From the NCBI GenBank assembly GCA_030684405.1, contig JAUXYA010000029.1, positions 145,147 through 209,146 of the forward strand: a DNA stretch of 64,000 nt, given 5' to 3'. The notes beneath the pieces were generated by a model. That model was not told the origin of the DNA, made no database searches, and saw only the letters and a program-made list of their open reading frames with translations. Each line of letters starts with the position of its first letter. Position 1 is the first letter of the stretch. The stretch is from Burkholderiales bacterium (GTDB lineage: Bacteria > Pseudomonadota > Gammaproteobacteria > Burkholderiales > SG8-41). This document shows, piece after piece, positions 63,104 through 64,000 of this stretch. The position numbers and the translations under genes were made by a program.

Positions 63104-63421
63104 TCAGGAGCCGGCCACGACTGTCGCTTCGTCAGTACGTTTATCGCCCTTGTTGTCAGTCCAGGTGACGGTGATCTTGTCGCCGATCTTGGCACCCTTT
63201 ACGCGCACGCCCAGAAAGGGGTCCCGGGAAATGGCCTGGTTCCATTGCACGTCCATTACCGTCTTGCCGTTGTGCTGGACGATGACGCTCTGAATGAAAT
63301 GCAGCGGAACCACGCCGGACGCCGTTTTGCGGGTGCCGGTTTCCATAGGGTGTCGCATCAGGATGCGCACGTCCGCAGTGTCGCCCTGCAGCGTGGCACG
63401 GATTCTCATCGGGTCAGCCAT
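63104..63421 (-). CDS. soxZ: Thiosulfate oxidation carrier complex protein SoxZ
   Basis: MRIRATLQGDTADVRILMRHPMETGTRKT; WNQAISRDPFLGVRVKG. Confidence 0.95.
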   Translation of the reverse strand: MADPMRIRATLQGDTADVRILMRHPMETGTRKTASGVVPLHFIQSVIVQHNGKTVMDVQWNQAISRDPFLGVRVKGAKIGDKITVTWTDNKGDKRTDEATVVAGS

Positions 63422-63460
63422 TGCCGTCTCCTCTGTTTTTTTTCGATTGGTCGGGGTGTG

Positions 63461-63928
63461 TCAGCCGCAGCCGCCGACCGTGACTTTGACTTCCTTGACG
63501 GCGGTATAGAACTTTCCGTCGGCCTTGACGATCGCGCGCACGTCCGATGTCTGACCCATTTTCAGGCGCGTTGACACATAGCCTTCGCCGCCGCCGGAGA
63601 AATCAACACTGGCGGCCAAGGGGAACGGATTTTTTTCCGCGATGATGGCGATGCTCTGGGTGTTCGGAATCCGGCTGGTGACGGCCACGGGCACGATGGC
63701 GCCGTTCTCGGCGATGTCGGGCGCCGTGATCGTGATGTCCTTGCTCTCGATCAGGGTGCTCGCACCCAGGTTCTTGATGACGTCGGCAGTCGCCTTGGAC
63801 TCAAAGGCGTTCTTGTTCCAGGGGGCGGCCCAGGCGGCAGAGGGTTTGAGCAGGCCGGTAGCGGCGAGCGTGACCAGCGCGCCACTGCCGCCTGCCAATT
63901 TCAGAAATCCACGACGTAGATGCTTCAT
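63461..63928 (-). CDS. soxY: Thiosulfate oxidation carrier protein SoxY
   Basis: Tat-type signal RRGFLKLAGG; C-terminal swinging-arm VTVGGCG. Confidence 0.95.
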   Translation of the reverse strand: MKHLRRGFLKLAGGSGALVTLAATGLLKPSAAWAAPWNKNAFESKATADVIKNLGASTLIESKDITITAPDIAENGAIVPVAVTSRIPNTQSIAIIAEKNPFPLAASVDFSGGGEGYVSTRLKMGQTSDVRAIVKADGKFYTAVKEVKVTVGGCG

Positions 63929-64000
63929 GACGACTCCTCCTGTTGCTGATTTTCGTAAAAAACCATGGCGCAGGTGCCGTTTCAGGAACTTGCGATTCGT

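Overview
64 kb of a GC-rich betaproteobacterial-type chromosome; gene content and the rpsU-yqeY-dnaG-rpoD-tRNA block point that way. I found no transposase, phage block or CRISPR array. Main blocks: (i) orphan Bug/TctC binding proteins, a TAXI-TRAP transporter and housekeeping genes (ogt, xerD, folB, plsY, tsaD, rpsU, yqeY, dnaG, rpoD, tRNA-CAU) at 1-18 kb; (ii) a mixed metabolic region at 18-24.4 kb; (iii) an oxalate/formate/C1 region at 25-43.5 kb: sucCD, a two-subunit NAD-type formate dehydrogenase, fhs, terC, uspA, tctCBA, oxalyl-CoA decarboxylase, a Crp/Fnr-type regulator, formyl-CoA transferase and a formyltransferase; (iv) a signalling block at 43.8-55.2 kb: CHASE2 Ser/Thr kinase, PP2C, FHA, CHASE2 cyclase, MBL-fold phosphodiesterase-like protein, GAF-GspE/PilB ATPase and GAF-HD-GYP; (v) a pilin with a Wzy/PglL-type ligase; (vi) soxYZAXB on the minus strand at the right edge. 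The most notable non-coding observations are: a repeated Fnr-like palindrome (TTGAY-N4-GTCAA) placed about 30 bp upstream of -10-like hexamers at the sucC, tctC, oxc, frc and crp promoters, which suggests an undescribed oxalate/formate regulon; a candidate sRNA at 24541-24637 whose central hairpin loop is an anti-Shine-Dalgarno sequence; a 34-codon leader ORF that duplicates the start of the downstream formyltransferase gene and is coupled to it by ATGA; and a sigma-54 plus IHF-type promoter in front of the pilin. All calls come from reading the sequence; no database search was run.
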